A stretch of 64,000 nucleotides of DNA from Tyto alba. Taxonomy: Eukaryota > Chordata > Aves > Strigiformes > Tytonidae. The notes beneath the pieces were generated by a model. The model did no database searches. It was not told where the DNA came from and saw only the letters and a list, made by a program, of their open reading frames with translations. Location: positions 35,705,518 to 35,769,517 of the forward strand of contig NW_024881313.1 in assembly GCF_018691265.1 (NCBI RefSeq). The letters are read 5' to 3'. Positions 35,301-48,541 of the stretch are shown here, piece by piece. Numbering within the stretch: position 1 is the first letter of the stretch; each line of letters begins with the position of its first letter. A program made the position numbers and the translations under genes.

Positions 35301-37387
35301 CTCCTAAACACTTGGAAAGCCTTGTCCTTGCTGGTGTGGTGGGGCTGAAGCATGGTTAACCCAGAAACAACTTCTCTTTGAGTTCTGACAATGGCATTTG
35401 GGCCTAATTTATCTGTGTGTGTACTTGGCTGGCATCTCCAGCTGCCACCGTATCTCTACAAAAAAACTATAATTAACTTTCTCCTAGGCAGCCACAAGGC
35501 AGATGGCCATCATGGGCTTGGCAACAGCAAGCCAGATGGCACGGTGAAGGTAGTGGCTGAGGGGTGGCTGTGTTCCCGCACCTACCAACTTTGCTACAGG
35601 AGTTGGGTATATTCTGTGGGTGGCCAGTATTTATATTTGCTTGTAAATTATGGCCCGCAAAATGCTAAATGAGTCTGGCTGCAACCTCAGAGTACAGCCT
35701 GGCTCCTGTGACCACAGGTTTGAGTCTCGCAAGCGGAGTCATGCTCACCTCCCAGCTACAAAAGAGCCCTTTGTGCATTTTCTTCTGCTTCTCTCAAGCT
35801 CTGCACTTCTCAGCTACTCCACTGTCCTGGTCCATACCTCAGCCTCACTCCTTCTAGCCATGCCAATGCTTGTGACTCAGCTGGACTCTCTTTCAACTAC
35901 CTAAAGCTCTCAGCTATCAATCAAGACACCTACCACTCTTCTTCTGCCATATGCTCTCCTCCTTTCCTGACATCTCCAGAGCTTTGCTCCTCACCCACCT
36001 GCCATTTGGTTGCATGTCTCGTGGAAAGCATCACCCGGGCAGTGCTTCCTCGCTCTCACCACCGAAGCTCCTTGCTCTGGTAGCAGGGAAGATGTGGCTC
36101 TTGGTGACGGGAAGGCTGGTGGTCTGCCTGTGTTTCAACCTTCACAGACAAGTCAGTGCCAGCAGCAGCCGACACCTCTCTCTACCTGTAGCGTCTTAAG
36201 GGAGGGTATGGATAGTGTGCACAGCCTGAGTCACTAAACAAGGACTGCCATCATTTTAGGAAGGAAGGACTCATTGTTCAGGCTCTGTTGATATTGTCTT
36301 CAGACCTCAGCCTGGAATGCTCCCATGTCCTCGTTTCCCCCACTTGCTGTGGCTGTATCAGTCCCTCAACCTTGCCACATTACATGAGAGGGAAACCTCA
36401 GCTCATGTCTGCAACCGTAAGCTCGGTTTCCTTCCCGCTGTACTCATTTTCCAGTGATGGTGACAAGCAGCTTCGATTTACTGGCTCCGAGGGATTTTTA
36501 TTTTGAATGTTTTATGCAAGCCAGAATGTGGCTGCAGCCAGGGGCAGGGCTCCGGTCCCGGGGGCTGCAGCATCTCCTCCCTCCCCAGCATGGCTGTATG
36601 CGTGGGAAGTCTGCACAGGTTGATGGTGTGAATAAACATCCAAGGGGATATACTTTGCTGCTTGTCTCACACTAAGGCAGCTCTTGTTAGCTGATGATTT
36701 CTGATGGAGATGTGTGTGCACTGATGGGAGATTGCCATGCTAGAAGTAATTAAAAAAAAGTTCCTTTCAGCATGTTAGAATCATTCTGAATTATTAAACA
36801 GGACAGAATTTTTAAAGTCTAATTCACTTTTCCATTATTTATGGTGTGTGCTTCAGTTTTTATTCCATCTTTTGAGAGGTATAAATTCACCAGAAAGTTT
36901 CACTTTCAGGTTGTGATGCTGCTGGTGTCGGAGATTGCCAAGACTGCAATACTGCTTACTTAAAAAACCTGTGTGGGGGCTGCATCTTTTCCCCTTTCCA
37001 TGCACAACATTTACATCTCAGGCCACTTTTAACACTGCACCTACAAACCAAGGAATTTTTCCAGTTGTAGCAAAAGGCCACTAAGGATCAGAGAAAAAAG
37101 TCAGCCCATCAAAGGTACAGGGTAGGGAGCAGCACATGGGCAGATCTGTCCTGCAGTAGGTATGTGATCAAACAGATAAGCATCTATGCCTACAACTCAG
37201 TGCTGTCTTCCAGCCCTTGCTAATACATCCCAGCTCTAGCAGCAATCTTCGTTTCTTAAATGCTCTGAAACAAAAGGGGTTTAAACCATAATTTACTGTT
37301 TCTTTTTTCAACATATTTCTAAATCGGTTCAATATGGTCTTAAACCACTAAACTAAAGTGTTTGACTTGCTTCCAAATCGAAGTGTT

Positions 37388-37423
<36 letters not shown>

Positions 37424-40267
37424 GGGGGGAGAGAAGAAAGTGCAAGAAAAGGAGAAGTGCTCTGGTAGTTTAAATCAGTCAGCCCTGCACAGTGATTTAA
37501 AACTAGTGGAGCACTTCAAGTTTTCATAAGCACTTAGATTTGGAAGCAGTCCGAGTCCGGAACACGTGCATTTGTGGAATCATTTACCATTATTAAAGAG
37601 TTTGAATGGTGCTTGAGCTCTCCCTCTGCCCCGATAAGCACTCAGATTGCCTATGATTAGTAGGGTGGTTTCAAGCTTGTGCACAGTTGAGAGTGATTAT
37701 TTTAAAGCGTGCCATCACCTGTCCCTATCTCCAAAGATCTGAGATCTTCCAAATTCACTAATTCCTTCAGCTCATCTGAATGGAAATTACTAACTAGACG
37801 TAGTTACCTCAGTGCAATTTTACAGCATGTGTCACAGAAAACAATAAATGTTTTCAACCAGGGCAGATGGAGCAATAATGTGCATGCCATAGAGCACTCC
37901 TGTGCTGGATAAGACCTGTTATTAAGATATGTGATTGTAGAGCCTCTGTGCTTCAGCCATGGACTGGGAAATTCTGGTTTTAGATGCCCGGATGTTTCCT
38001 TGAGCTAGAAAGGGCAGAAGGACAGTACTCGACATTCTGATGTGTTTAACTGTATTGTACTGGGTTGCATTGATGGATAATACTTGGTTAATCCAAGCCC
38101 AGATTCTTGCACCAGCATGTAAGAAGTCAACAAGGCTGTAAGATGAAGCTGTGAAAAGAGATGATCTTTCAGGTTTGCTGGCTGAACCAAGGAAATTAAA
38201 AAAAATGTAAGAATTCAGGTAGACTAAAGATGGAAAAGTGTTGCTTTTCTGAGCTAAGTAAAAATCTGAAAGAAACAACCCTGTTTCTTGGTTTTTTTTA
38301 CTGGTAAGCTTTTTGGTTGTTAACTGCACACAAATTTTGAAATAAAATTCTGTTGCAATAAAGAAATGGAAATGCTTTAACTTGAAATCATCTCAGCAAT
38401 TTCCCCCTGGTCTTTTCCTGAGGTGATAAAACCAGCAGAATATGCAAACCCAAATTCCTAGTTTTCCATGGCAATTTTAGACTAGCAAAAACCCCACATG
38501 GTCCAGTATAAAAACAACATGAAATGCCCAAATTTGTGCATGAAGCAAGCTGGGTTTGTGACGGCAGCTCTGCAGTCCATTTCCCTGTGAGACAGGGCTT
38601 TGCCAAAGCCCAGAGCTCTGCTGCTGTCAGCAGGGAAGATGACAGGGGTTTGAACTTTCGAGAGGGTCCCTAGATTCCTCCATGTGGAAAATCAGAACAA
38701 TCTGCTGGCAAAGAGGTCAAACTGGAGGCATAAGAAAGACAATCCCACCCCTGACTTCTCCCAGACATGCATCCAATGGTCTCCAGCACCCTGCCCTGCT
38801 CCCGAGCTCCCCCAGCCTATCTCAAGACATCATGAGCTGGCTTGTCTCTAAAAAGAAAAAAGAGAGGGAGTTTTCCCTGGCAGACAAACAGTGGGAGCAG
38901 TGATGCTCTCCTTCTTTCTGGGACTGCCAAGCCCCCCGTGCAGGGGGTTGACCTCTGTGCTAACTGACCAGGTTATTATGTGCTATAAGGGTCCTAGAGC
39001 CAATCCCTTGCTCTGGTGTTTCTTCATGATAGCTCCACTCTTTGCTAATTAGTTTGTAAAGGAAAGATCCAGGGAGGACCAGATGCCTGGGTGTCCCACC
39101 TCCATGTGAGGCTGCAGTCCTGGCCATCCCTGTGTAGGTGAGATTGGCTGGTCCCCTTTCTCCAAGGCTGAAGCTTGGGCTGGTGCATCCAACTCATCCC
39201 TTCGTAGAAACAGGTACCTCCAGAGGACACCCCAGACCCCTGTTTTCAGATGAGATTACTGTCTCCTTTGCCTGTAAAGTCTGGCTGACTCAGATAGAGA
39301 CATTTGTGCTACAGAAACCTAAAGCCAGGTCAGACGACTCCCTCCCAACCCACCAACTCTTACCAGTGTACCCCACAACCCCACCGTCTCACACACAGCT
39401 ACCCTCCTGGCAGCTCCAGTTTACAGGAACCGAGGGACTGTTTGACCTTCTGCAGGTCATGCAGATTGTCTGTAACAGTCAAAACCAAAACTGGGTCTTC
39501 CAAGACATGGGCCAACACATTAAACATGTTCATTCTTCCTTCTGAATAGAGTGTGTGCTCTGTCCCGTGCTTGTCATGCACAACACTGATGTCCATAATA
39601 CTGTCAACTCTTTCCTGATGTTTAAGAAAGCAGGTATCTACTGATTTCCTCCCACAGTAAAGTCATTGTCTTTAAAAGATTGCTTTAAAGAGGTTACAGG
39701 CTGTGTGCAGATATCCTGAGGTGATGGTGGTATAGGACTAAGCAGGGAAGGGATATGGGGCTTAATTTTAACTGGGAAGTTCTGTGTACATCTCTCATTC
39801 CTCACCAGCTACCTGAATTGTAATCTTTCATTCAAATACTTGTGTGAAAATCTATTTTTTTTTTTTGCAAGAACAGATTCAGAGAATATTTTTAAGAGGA
39901 ATGCCCAAGAAAAACCTCAAAAACATTGATTTGACATATCCAAGATTCCAGTGTCCTAAAAAAATATATAGCAAAAGGCCCTACCCTATTCATACCTTTG
40001 TGAAAAAGAAAACAAATAAACTTTGACCAGATCCAGCAGCCACTTCTTGAAAGAAGAAAACCATATATTTACACACTGTCCTGCTACCCTATAAAACACT
40101 GAGAAATTTGGTCTGAAAAGGGTTATTGCTTTCAGAAATACAAAAGGAGTTTGAAAGACCAAGACATAGCCTAAATATAGATGTGATAAAGGGGGACAAC
40201 TCTTGGGTAACTGCTAGTGTCTTTAATTACAGCAGTACAGACTGGAGTGAGAGGTGTAGCTGAGGAT
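32351..40267. other. Non-coding sequence, no gene seen
   Basis: No gene is supported in about 7.9 kb. It includes the A29/G8 purine tract at 37391-37429. Small ORFs in 35,390-36,700 lack domains or splice context. Confidence 0.6.
37391..37442 (+). repeat. Poly-purine tract A29-GA-G8-AGAGAAGAAAG
   Basis: A29 (37391-37419), then GA, G8 (37422-37429) and a GA-rich tail. Every base from 37391 to about 37440 is a purine. Confidence 0.9.
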
Positions 40268-40430
40268 GCAGTTCCTGCTCTGACTGCTGACTGTCTGGGT
40301 GATGCTGTTCCAGATATTTCACAGCTCAGTGCCTCAGTTTCCCCTTCTTCAGAATGGATGCTGGGATTCAGTCCTGCCCTGTAAACAGCTTTGAACTGTG
40401 CTTATGCACTGCTGTAAAACAGGGGCCTGA
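40268..40430 (+). mobile_element. MIR/CORE-SINE-like relic
   Basis: TCTGGGTGATGCTGTTCCAG precedes CAGTGCCTCAGTTTCCCC and TTCAGAATGG. Further on comes GTAAACAGCTTTGAACTGTG. The layout matches a plus-oriented MIR-type SINE from its core to its 3' part. It is diverged and the ends are approximate. Confidence 0.6.
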
Positions 40431-42768
40431 GAGGTTTGTGCAGTTCAGGAATTTTTTTACCCCTAGATGCCTGGGTGTCTTTTGCCTCATTTTATAATCC
40501 TAATGGAGGGGGAAAATACACCTGAATTTGCCATGATCTGGAAGGAGAAAGTAATTCTCATTATTAAGCTGTTATTTTTATGAAGCCATAACTCACAGGC
40601 TCTCAATACTTATGTTATAGTAGTCAAAAAACAGGATGAGATCCCATAAACCATTCTTTATAGTAACCAGATGGTCATCAAGGCTGCAAAGGTACCTGAC
40701 AGTGCCTATTACAGGGAAACACCTGCATGAACCTTAACCATCTCTATGCCAGCTTTGCCAGTGAGGTGACCTCTCCTGCAAAAGCTGGGTAGTTATTTGG
40801 GGGACACTGTCACATTCCCTCTCCCCAGACTCATTAACCAATGCTGTCCTGTCACAGGAATGTATTACCAGCCCTGACTCTCTCCTTTTTATTTTTAACC
40901 TCTTAATTGAACATAACGTGTAGGTGAAATATTTACTTCAACCATTCTCTACCCATTAGAAAACTGAGTTGACTTTTTCTTGGCTTCCTGCTTTATTTCT
41001 GCCTCCTCTTGGGAAATACCACAGGAAAAGGTCTTTGACAAGTCCCCAGCTCACCAAAGACAGGGGTGTGGGCTCACATCCCCTCTGAGACCCTTCATGC
41101 TGGCAGAATATTCCAGATCCCACCAGCCTTCCCTGTAACATCCAGTGTAACCCCTCTTGGAGGCCACTTTCCTCCCCATTTGGGGGCTGTTGGCTCACCT
41201 CCTTGCACCAGTGATAGTCAAAATGAACTTGTGTAAATAATAGGTTGGTGCTTACTCATGTCACCTTGGCCAGGAGAAGTTAGCAAGCAGCCTCTGGAGC
41301 ATGTTGGCTGGCTGATGACAGGAAGATGCCCAGAGAGGGTGTTGAGCAGAGGATTTCCAATTAAAAGAGTAACCCATCCAGGCATGTGTGTCAGTGCTGT
41401 TGGCGAAGCATCTACATGACTAATAATTCCTAATAGCAACAGGTTCACAAGGAGCAGCAGGGAGGTGCTGTTACTGAAAGGCTTATTTCATCTCTCCTAA
41501 AAATCAGAGATGGACTGGTTTTGCTGTCTGAACCAGTAATTAAGCAGAACTGGTGAAACAAAAGAAGAAAAAAAAAAAAAAGAAAAAAAAGAAAATTAAA
41601 ACCGTATAGGGAAAGAGGGAAAGACACACCATTGGTTTTGCAAAGGCAAATGCTACTGTTTCAAACCTGTTTTGATCCATGTGTATCACAGCCTCCTTAC
41701 AAAATCCTGCAACAGTTGAACATTCAATTAAAATAATATTGTTCAAAACCACCATTTCAGGAGAGAGGCAACAGCTTCTGAGAAACAATTGCTGTCAGTG
41801 AGCTGTCAGGAGAAGCATTTTATTTGATATTATTTCTCTTTGCCCAGAATGGGCTTTTGTAACCTGTGAAAGCAATATCCCCAACCACATCATTAAGTTC
41901 TGTGGCTTCTGAGCAGGGGGGAATCACTGGAACTCCTGCAGTGCCCCTCTTCCCTGGCAGCCTTATGTGACCTTCGTTTATGTGTCACTGTCCTGCGTGG
42001 CCCGATTCCACTTGAAAAAGGAAAAAAAAAAAAAAGAGAAAAAAAGCCCTTGCTCATGGGTTCTTTCCTCAGAAAGCCACAGCACGCTCAGTTTCCCAGA
42101 GGATGAGTCACGCGCTGGCCTCGCCGGCATCCTGCCTCTCGCCACTGAGCCCGCGGCAGGACGGAGAAAGGGCAGGAAGGTGTTCAGCAGAGAATTTCCA
42201 AAGAAAAGGCGAACATGTCTTGGCACTGAAGTCATCAACGCCACCACTGCATTGACATGCTTTGTAATCTTACATCGGTGTGCTGGTGAAGGCTGTGAGT
42301 GTGGAGATGTCATGCTGAGCACTATGGAGGATAAAATGCAGCCCATCTCTCCAGTACCCTCACAATGGGATTGCTCCTCTAAATAATAAACATGAACAAG
42401 AAGGTTTTTTGCCCTAAAGCAACAGGTACTCTATAGTACTAAAAGAGGACATCTAATGGCATGGGAGATTCCTGTAACAAATAGATATCTCTACTTTCTG
42501 TGGAGTTTTAAAATTGTATAGCTCTTTATATTCGTTATGTGGTTACAGATGTACATTACTGATTTCTTTGGTCTAAATGTCCAAGAGTGACTTTCTAGCC
42601 TCAATTTTTTGATGCCTGGCTAGTATCTGTCCTTTAAAGATCATGGGTTACCTTTGAAAAGCACAGTCAAAAGTGATTGCAGTTGGTCTGATTATTCAGG
42701 TTTGGGGAATTTTGAAGGTCATTTTGTTGCCATAAATTGAAATAGCTTCAAGGTTGCCTCCTCATGAC
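40431..42768. other. Non-coding sequence, no gene seen
   Basis: No gene is supported. A-rich tracts near 41567-41590 and 42018-42045 are interrupted by G. A moderately CpG-rich stretch with GATGAGTCACGCG lies at about 42101. Confidence 0.6.
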
Positions 42769-42888
42769 CTACCTTTCCAACCTCTACTTCTCCATGCCCT
42801 GCCTTTCCATGCCTTGTCTCTTCATCCTCTCCTTCTCCATCCTCTACCTCTCCATTCCCTGCCACCCCATCCTCAGCTCCACAACAGG
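42769..42888 (+). repeat. Degenerate 15-bp tandem repeat, about 8 copies
   Basis: A pyrimidine-rich array with units like CTCTCCATCCTCTAC. The translated plus frame shows a five-residue cycle (LPFQP, LLLHA, LPFHA, LSLHP, LLLHP, LPLHS, LPPHP), which confirms the 15-bp period. It is not regarded as coding. Confidence 0.75.
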
Positions 42889-45800
42889 ACTGATTTTACA
42901 CACATCATTTCCAACAGTGACATGTCTAGCCCACCAGTTGCCCTTCAGAAGTGCCCTCTAATGTCTCTAATCCACCACTGAAGGACGACTTTGCATCTGT
43001 CCACCAGCATCTCCACTTCTATTTTAAACTGAACTTCCAGGCACTTCCTGAAAATAGTTGACGGCTTGTGTCTCTTCCTGAGAAATCAAGTGCTGCAAGC
43101 TCTCTGGATTAGAAAGGGCAGATATCCAAAAACAAGGAACAGTGGAAAGTGTTGATTTCTAGGCTACTCTGCTGTGATATCAAAGCATGATGGAAAAATA
43201 GAGGATTGGGTGTTGCCCATGCTTTTGAGCTTAGGGCTGGTGCCTATAAATAGAGACACCCAAAATTATTCTTAGGAATTGAGTCATTAGTTCTTAATAT
43301 TTCTAGTAAGTCAGTGGGAGTTGTGCTATTTAGGACAGAGGCAAAAAGTGGGTAGGCCCACACAAAAAGTCAGCTTCAAAAAGCAGCTACTAGCCCTTTC
43401 AGTCTTGAGCAATGTTTTCCCTAACAGGAAGATGTGTTTAACAGTGAGATAACTTATACAAATCAGCTGTGCACAGCCCTTTTTAGCTATAAAGCCACAA
43501 ACATAGTGCCTCTCCTAGCCCTTGACTGCTCCTCTTTGCAGTTACCAAGTTTTTTTCTGTTAGGGTTTTTGTCTCCGGAGGCAGCTCAGCCTTGGTGAAA
43601 GCACTGGCCGGGGTGGGATGAAGTGGTGGTGGAGGAGGAGGAGGTGGCCTGTGCAGTCTTGTCGTCAGGGTTAGGGGGATGGTGTGGGTCCAGGTGTATT
43701 GCAAAGGCAAGTTTGGAGGCATCTCATGGGGCAGCATTTAGACCCACGCGTGGGAACAAGTGTGGTTGTCCCAACAGCAGCATTTTCTGTTGTCTGTTGG
43801 TGAGCCTGTGTTAGCACTAAGTGCAGAGCCCAGGGGTGATTTTCACCTTGTTTTATGCCTCTTCCCCCTTGGTTCCAGCCAAATGTGTACAAATCGTGTC
43901 TCCTCCATGCTGGGAGGGAAGTGGGGGTTTCCCTGCTGCTCTGGCAGTGCTGACTCCTGCATCTGGTCTGCAAAAGTTACTCTATTCATGCAGGCAGGAA
44001 GAGGATGAGTAACGGAGCCCCAGAAGTTCTTCCTCTTGCAGATTTATGGTCCTTTCCCTGTGTGAGGGCTAAGCTCTTTCACTGAGCAAAATTCCTAAAT
44101 CTTTGGCTTGATTAATAGCTGAGAAACATTTTTCCTGTTGAGTTTAGAAGGACTTTTCACACATTATTAACCAAAATAGCCAGATAACACATACAGATTT
44201 GTTTTTAATTGTATAAAGTAATCATTTTTAAGAGTCAAATGAATAAAACAACCTTCCTGGGTGTTCAGTAATACAAAGGAGAAAAAAAATATATACTAAA
44301 AGTTCTGAGATACTCTGGAAGCCTAAATCTCTCTTTAATTCACAGCATGCAAAAGTATGTGACTAATGACCATCACAAATTGCATAAAGATCTGAATGAG
44401 TAGAGGTCACCTTAATTTCCTCTACCTTAACTAGTGCATCTCTGATAAGCAGTGTGTATATTAGAAGATGACAATAAGCTAAAACGGAGCATTCCTCATA
44501 TGAGCATACACAAGATGAGAGGTGGGGGGAAATCTCTCAGAAATTAATATGTCTGTAGTGTGTTTCCCAGAGTGACTCCTGTTCAGACAAGCGTAACATT
44601 TGCAATTTCCCTTTAACATTTTTCAATGGGTTAGGGTTGTTTTTTTTAAGAAACAAAACAAAACAATTAAAAAAAAAAAAAAAAAGCCACAATCCTAGAA
44701 ATAACCACTAATCTATCCAGAAAGTGGGGCTGGGTCAAGATTGGATTTTGGAAAGTCTGATGCTACATGAGTTTCAGGTTCATTTGTAACCAACACCACA
44801 TTATGTTAGAGGATGCAAGGCACAGGGATAAGACAGGCTGTCTCTGCCTTACAAGGAGAAATTACGTGCCCTGTCTTAAGTCTGTGTGTAGCTCAAATAC
44901 AGATCATCACTGCATAAGAAAGCAGGATGTGGAAATAATGCATGTATTTTAGTGGATTTCAAATCAGAGCACGGGTGTATATTGGACCTTTTGTTGGAAA
45001 TGCCCAGGTATGGTTGGGATGTTAACAGCCCTGGGTGCTGGTTGGAAATGCTGATTTATCTTTCAGCCAAACTAGACCTACTCCTTGCAGTTCCTGCATG
45101 CCCCAAGACATTCATGGGAATCCCTTGGCTAAGAAGAGATGTTTTACCACTGGCAAGACAGGAGGTTTCTCCTTTTGCAGCTTGTGGAGAAGAGGAATTA
45201 ATCCTTTGGTGGATATTTTGGGAAGTCTGTCCTTCTGCCAGTGCCCAAGGTGTGCTGAGCAGGGAGGTGTGCAGGCAGGACTCTGCGTGGCATCACTCCC
45301 AGATCACCTCTGATCCCCCAACCCCGCTGGCCACCAGGACCAGGTAGGGAGATACCTTACCCCAAAGACACCCAGCTGCCAACCTAAGGTTTGACTGAGA
45401 ATTGTGAGATTTTGGCCAAGTCTTCCTTGCAGAGCTAAGGCCTTGCATGCGGCCTGAGCTAGCTAAGGGTGTGACCTCTCAAGTGATGGGAACATCACAA
45501 ACCACCTTGTGTTCATGAATATTTTACATCAAATTAGAGAGTTCACATTGAACACAGATCTGTGCTGAAGTTAAACTTGACACAGAACCAAAAGCTTTGC
45601 TCTTGCAGAGGTGCAAGGTCTGGATTTATCATTTCTGCTGATAACATGCCCTCCAGCATGCTTTAACACCAGAATTTGCTCGAACATGAGAAAAACACAT
45701 TCACCTCATCATGCTTTACAACCCAGAACCTCTGCTAACCCCCTGGGACCCTGCCACTATCAGGACTTGAGAGCACATGGATTCAGGCCAGGTTTAGCTG

Positions 45801-48189
45801 CCTGCTTGTGGAGGAGACAAGTCCTGGTCTCCCTCAATGAGAACTCCATCGACTGCAAAGGGAGACCGGGGAGACTTGCTCAGATGGGCAATTTAGGTGT
45901 CTGCTCTTGTCAAATGAGTCACACCCAAAATATTCAAAGGCATCTTACCTGCTGCAAACAAGCAGGCTTTCCCGTGAGACCTCCTGTTTACGATTCGAAT
46001 ACTGACACCAAATCTGATTTTGCATGATAGAAATCAGTCTATTCTTACTTTGGTGTAATGAGTGCTGCCTATCAAACCAGTCTATTTCTTTATGTGGAGT
46101 AAATTTCAAGGGGTTTATTGCAATTAAAGTTTTACATGGGGACACCACAGAAGCCCCAGGGATAGCATCAAACTTAAAGAAATTTATCTTCTGCTAAGTC
46201 CCAAATGATGGTGAGGGAAACACAGCAGGGGAAAATATGAATACCCAGCAGCTGGAGATAACTGCACATAATCCCCCTGGGTGGTATTCCAGCTTTAGAA
46301 ATTTAAACCAGAATTTGGATTTTTGTTCAGAAAACAATTTAATTGATTGTTTCATTTCTTGGCAGTTTTTACAGCTGAATCACTTCGTAATCCACTTTCA
46401 CGTCCGCTGGCAAAGGGGAGAGGAATCCTGTTGAAAGGGTAGACAAGCATGGGGAAAAAAAATAAAAAGGCAACGATCAGAAATCATAACTTTACAGCAC
46501 AAGATCAGAATAAACATGAGAAGCGGGGAGGACTGCATCCTTCCCATGTTAGACAGTCACCGCCGTGGGGAAGGTGAGGACAGGGAGCTAAGGCCAGATG
46601 AGTATCCTGAAGCATCCAAGGGTTGCTATTGACCATTGCAATCCCTTTCCCAGTCTCTCCCTGTCTTTTTTCTCCTAATAGGAGCTGAACTGGTTTTAAG
46701 CATGTGCAGAAAACCAGCAACACTGTTCAGGGTCCTACAAGAGCTGGCTGTGAAGACTGAGTATTCTTGTGATATTGCTGCATGGTGTAACCGCATTTAA
46801 TTTAGCTGATAAGACATGGCAGTGTGATCTACTGTGCTGAACATCTCCTGAGATATGATTAGCAAAGCCTGACACTAGAGCCAGGCAATGTTTATTGAAT
46901 CAAGTGATTTTTGACGGTTAAAAATGGCCTTTCCCCTATGTTAAAGACTCACAGCAACATCTTATTCTGACCTTCTTTTCTTTTTCAGCAAAACACAACC
47001 CATACAACAACAACAACAAAAATACATGCAGTTTTCATTCATCTTCCCCCTCTTTTTGGAAACAGCAAGAAAGAAGTTTTCTCTGTGTGAAAAACTAAAT
47101 GGATGGATGTTTGGACTGATACAGCTGAAAAATGTCATATTAACAAATAGCTCTTGTTTTAAAATTGTTGAATGAAAAGATTTGCTATTCTGTTCATGAA
47201 ACGATCTCTATGTAGATAAATAATTCTATGTAACTGCTCCTAACTGCTGACTGACCTTACAATGTAACTGGCTCCCAGCAACAGGGAAGGGCACAACCTG
47301 TAAATAGATCTTGTCCTGCCTTGAGCAATTTAGGTGAGGGATAGCTTAGGATATAAGAGTTTTGCTCATGGGGACCTCCAGGCATGTCTTCTCTGGGGTG
47401 GTCTCCTCTGAGTGTTTTGAATCAGGCTTTGCTTTCAGGAAGGCTGCCGTCCTTTTCTCAGACTCAAAATGTCACTGCCACACTCTTCTGTGGGAGAGGG
47501 CTGGCATGCCATGTCCTGGGACTCTGGCTACTGTACCCTGGGGCTGCACAGACCTGGACTCCCTTCTGGTCTCCTCCAAGTGCCTCTCTCTGCCCCCATT
47601 ACATTTAATGTTGTTTGTTGTTTGCTTCTTTTCCCAACAGAATAGCCCAGAAACAAGCCAGTCAAGGAGAAAATACTGAGATGGTTTTTCAGCTCCTGTA
47701 AGACTGAATTATCTGAGCACATTACAAAGGGAAGCTTGAGAACATCTGTGGAGGTTGTGCGACCTGCTGGGGAAATGCCATGGGAGTTTTGCAGTGGGAT
47801 GACCTACAGCTGGCCTGTGTCCTTCCCTAAGTGTAGGCTGTGCAGCACAGAGGGAATTGTTCCCTGTCCCACACCTGGGCTCCAGTCTCTCAGTGCTAAC
47901 ACGGTGCTTGTGTGCATGTGGGGTGAGCAGCTTGGGGTCTGGAGCTGCCCCTGACCAAGAGCGTAGGTGCCTCTTTCCCAGCTGCTAACAGTGTGCACAG
48001 CTCTGGCCATCAACCCTGATTCCTCTGGCATTTGGATCGGAGATCTGTGCCTGAGTAGGAGCCAGCTGCGGTGGTTGGACACAAAGTCTTGCTTCCCCAA
48101 ATATCAGAGGCTTTGTGATCACAGCCCCCACCTCGCAGCATGCTTCACCCAGTCGTGAGCAGAGGGCTGGAGCCACCCGTGCACAGTTT
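42889..48189. other. Non-coding sequence, no gene seen
   Basis: No gene is supported in about 5.3 kb. Simple features are a GGT/GGA run at 43623-43650, A18 near 44669-44686, and (CAA)4 near 47004. Confidence 0.6.
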
Positions 48190-48541
48190 AGAATCAGAAT
48201 CATAGAATAGTTTGAATTGGAAGGGACCTTTAAAGATCATCGAGTCCAACCCTCCCTGCAATGAGTAGAGACATCTTCAACTAGATCAGGTTGCTCAGAG
48301 CGCCGTCCAACTTGGCCTTGAATATTTCCAAGGATGGGGCATCTACCACCTCTCTGGGCAACCTGTTCCAGTGTTTCACCACCCTCATTGAAAAAGTTTC
48401 TTCCTTATATCTAGTCTAAATCTACCCTCCTTTAATTTAAAACCATTGCCCCCTGTTCTATTACAACAGGCCCTACTAAAAAGTTTGTCCTCATCTTTCT
48501 CATTAGTCCCTTTTAAGTACTGAAAGGCCACAATAATGCCT
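48190..48541 (-). mobile_element. CR1 LINE, 5'-truncated 3' end
   Basis: The left end reads AATCATAGAATAG, the reverse complement of the CR1 3' terminal ATTCTATG-type repeat. It is followed by TTGGAAGGGACCTTTAAAGA, GTCCAACCCTCCCTGCAATG, GGCAACCTGTTCCAGTGTTT and CTAAATCTACCCTCCTTTAA. These are the standard antisense 3' end of avian CR1. The element is in minus orientation and truncated about 350 bp from its 3' end, as is usual for CR1. On the minus strand a piece of the ORF2 tail is still open (48,545 to about 48,385). It is the least diverged transposable element in the window. Confidence 0.95.
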
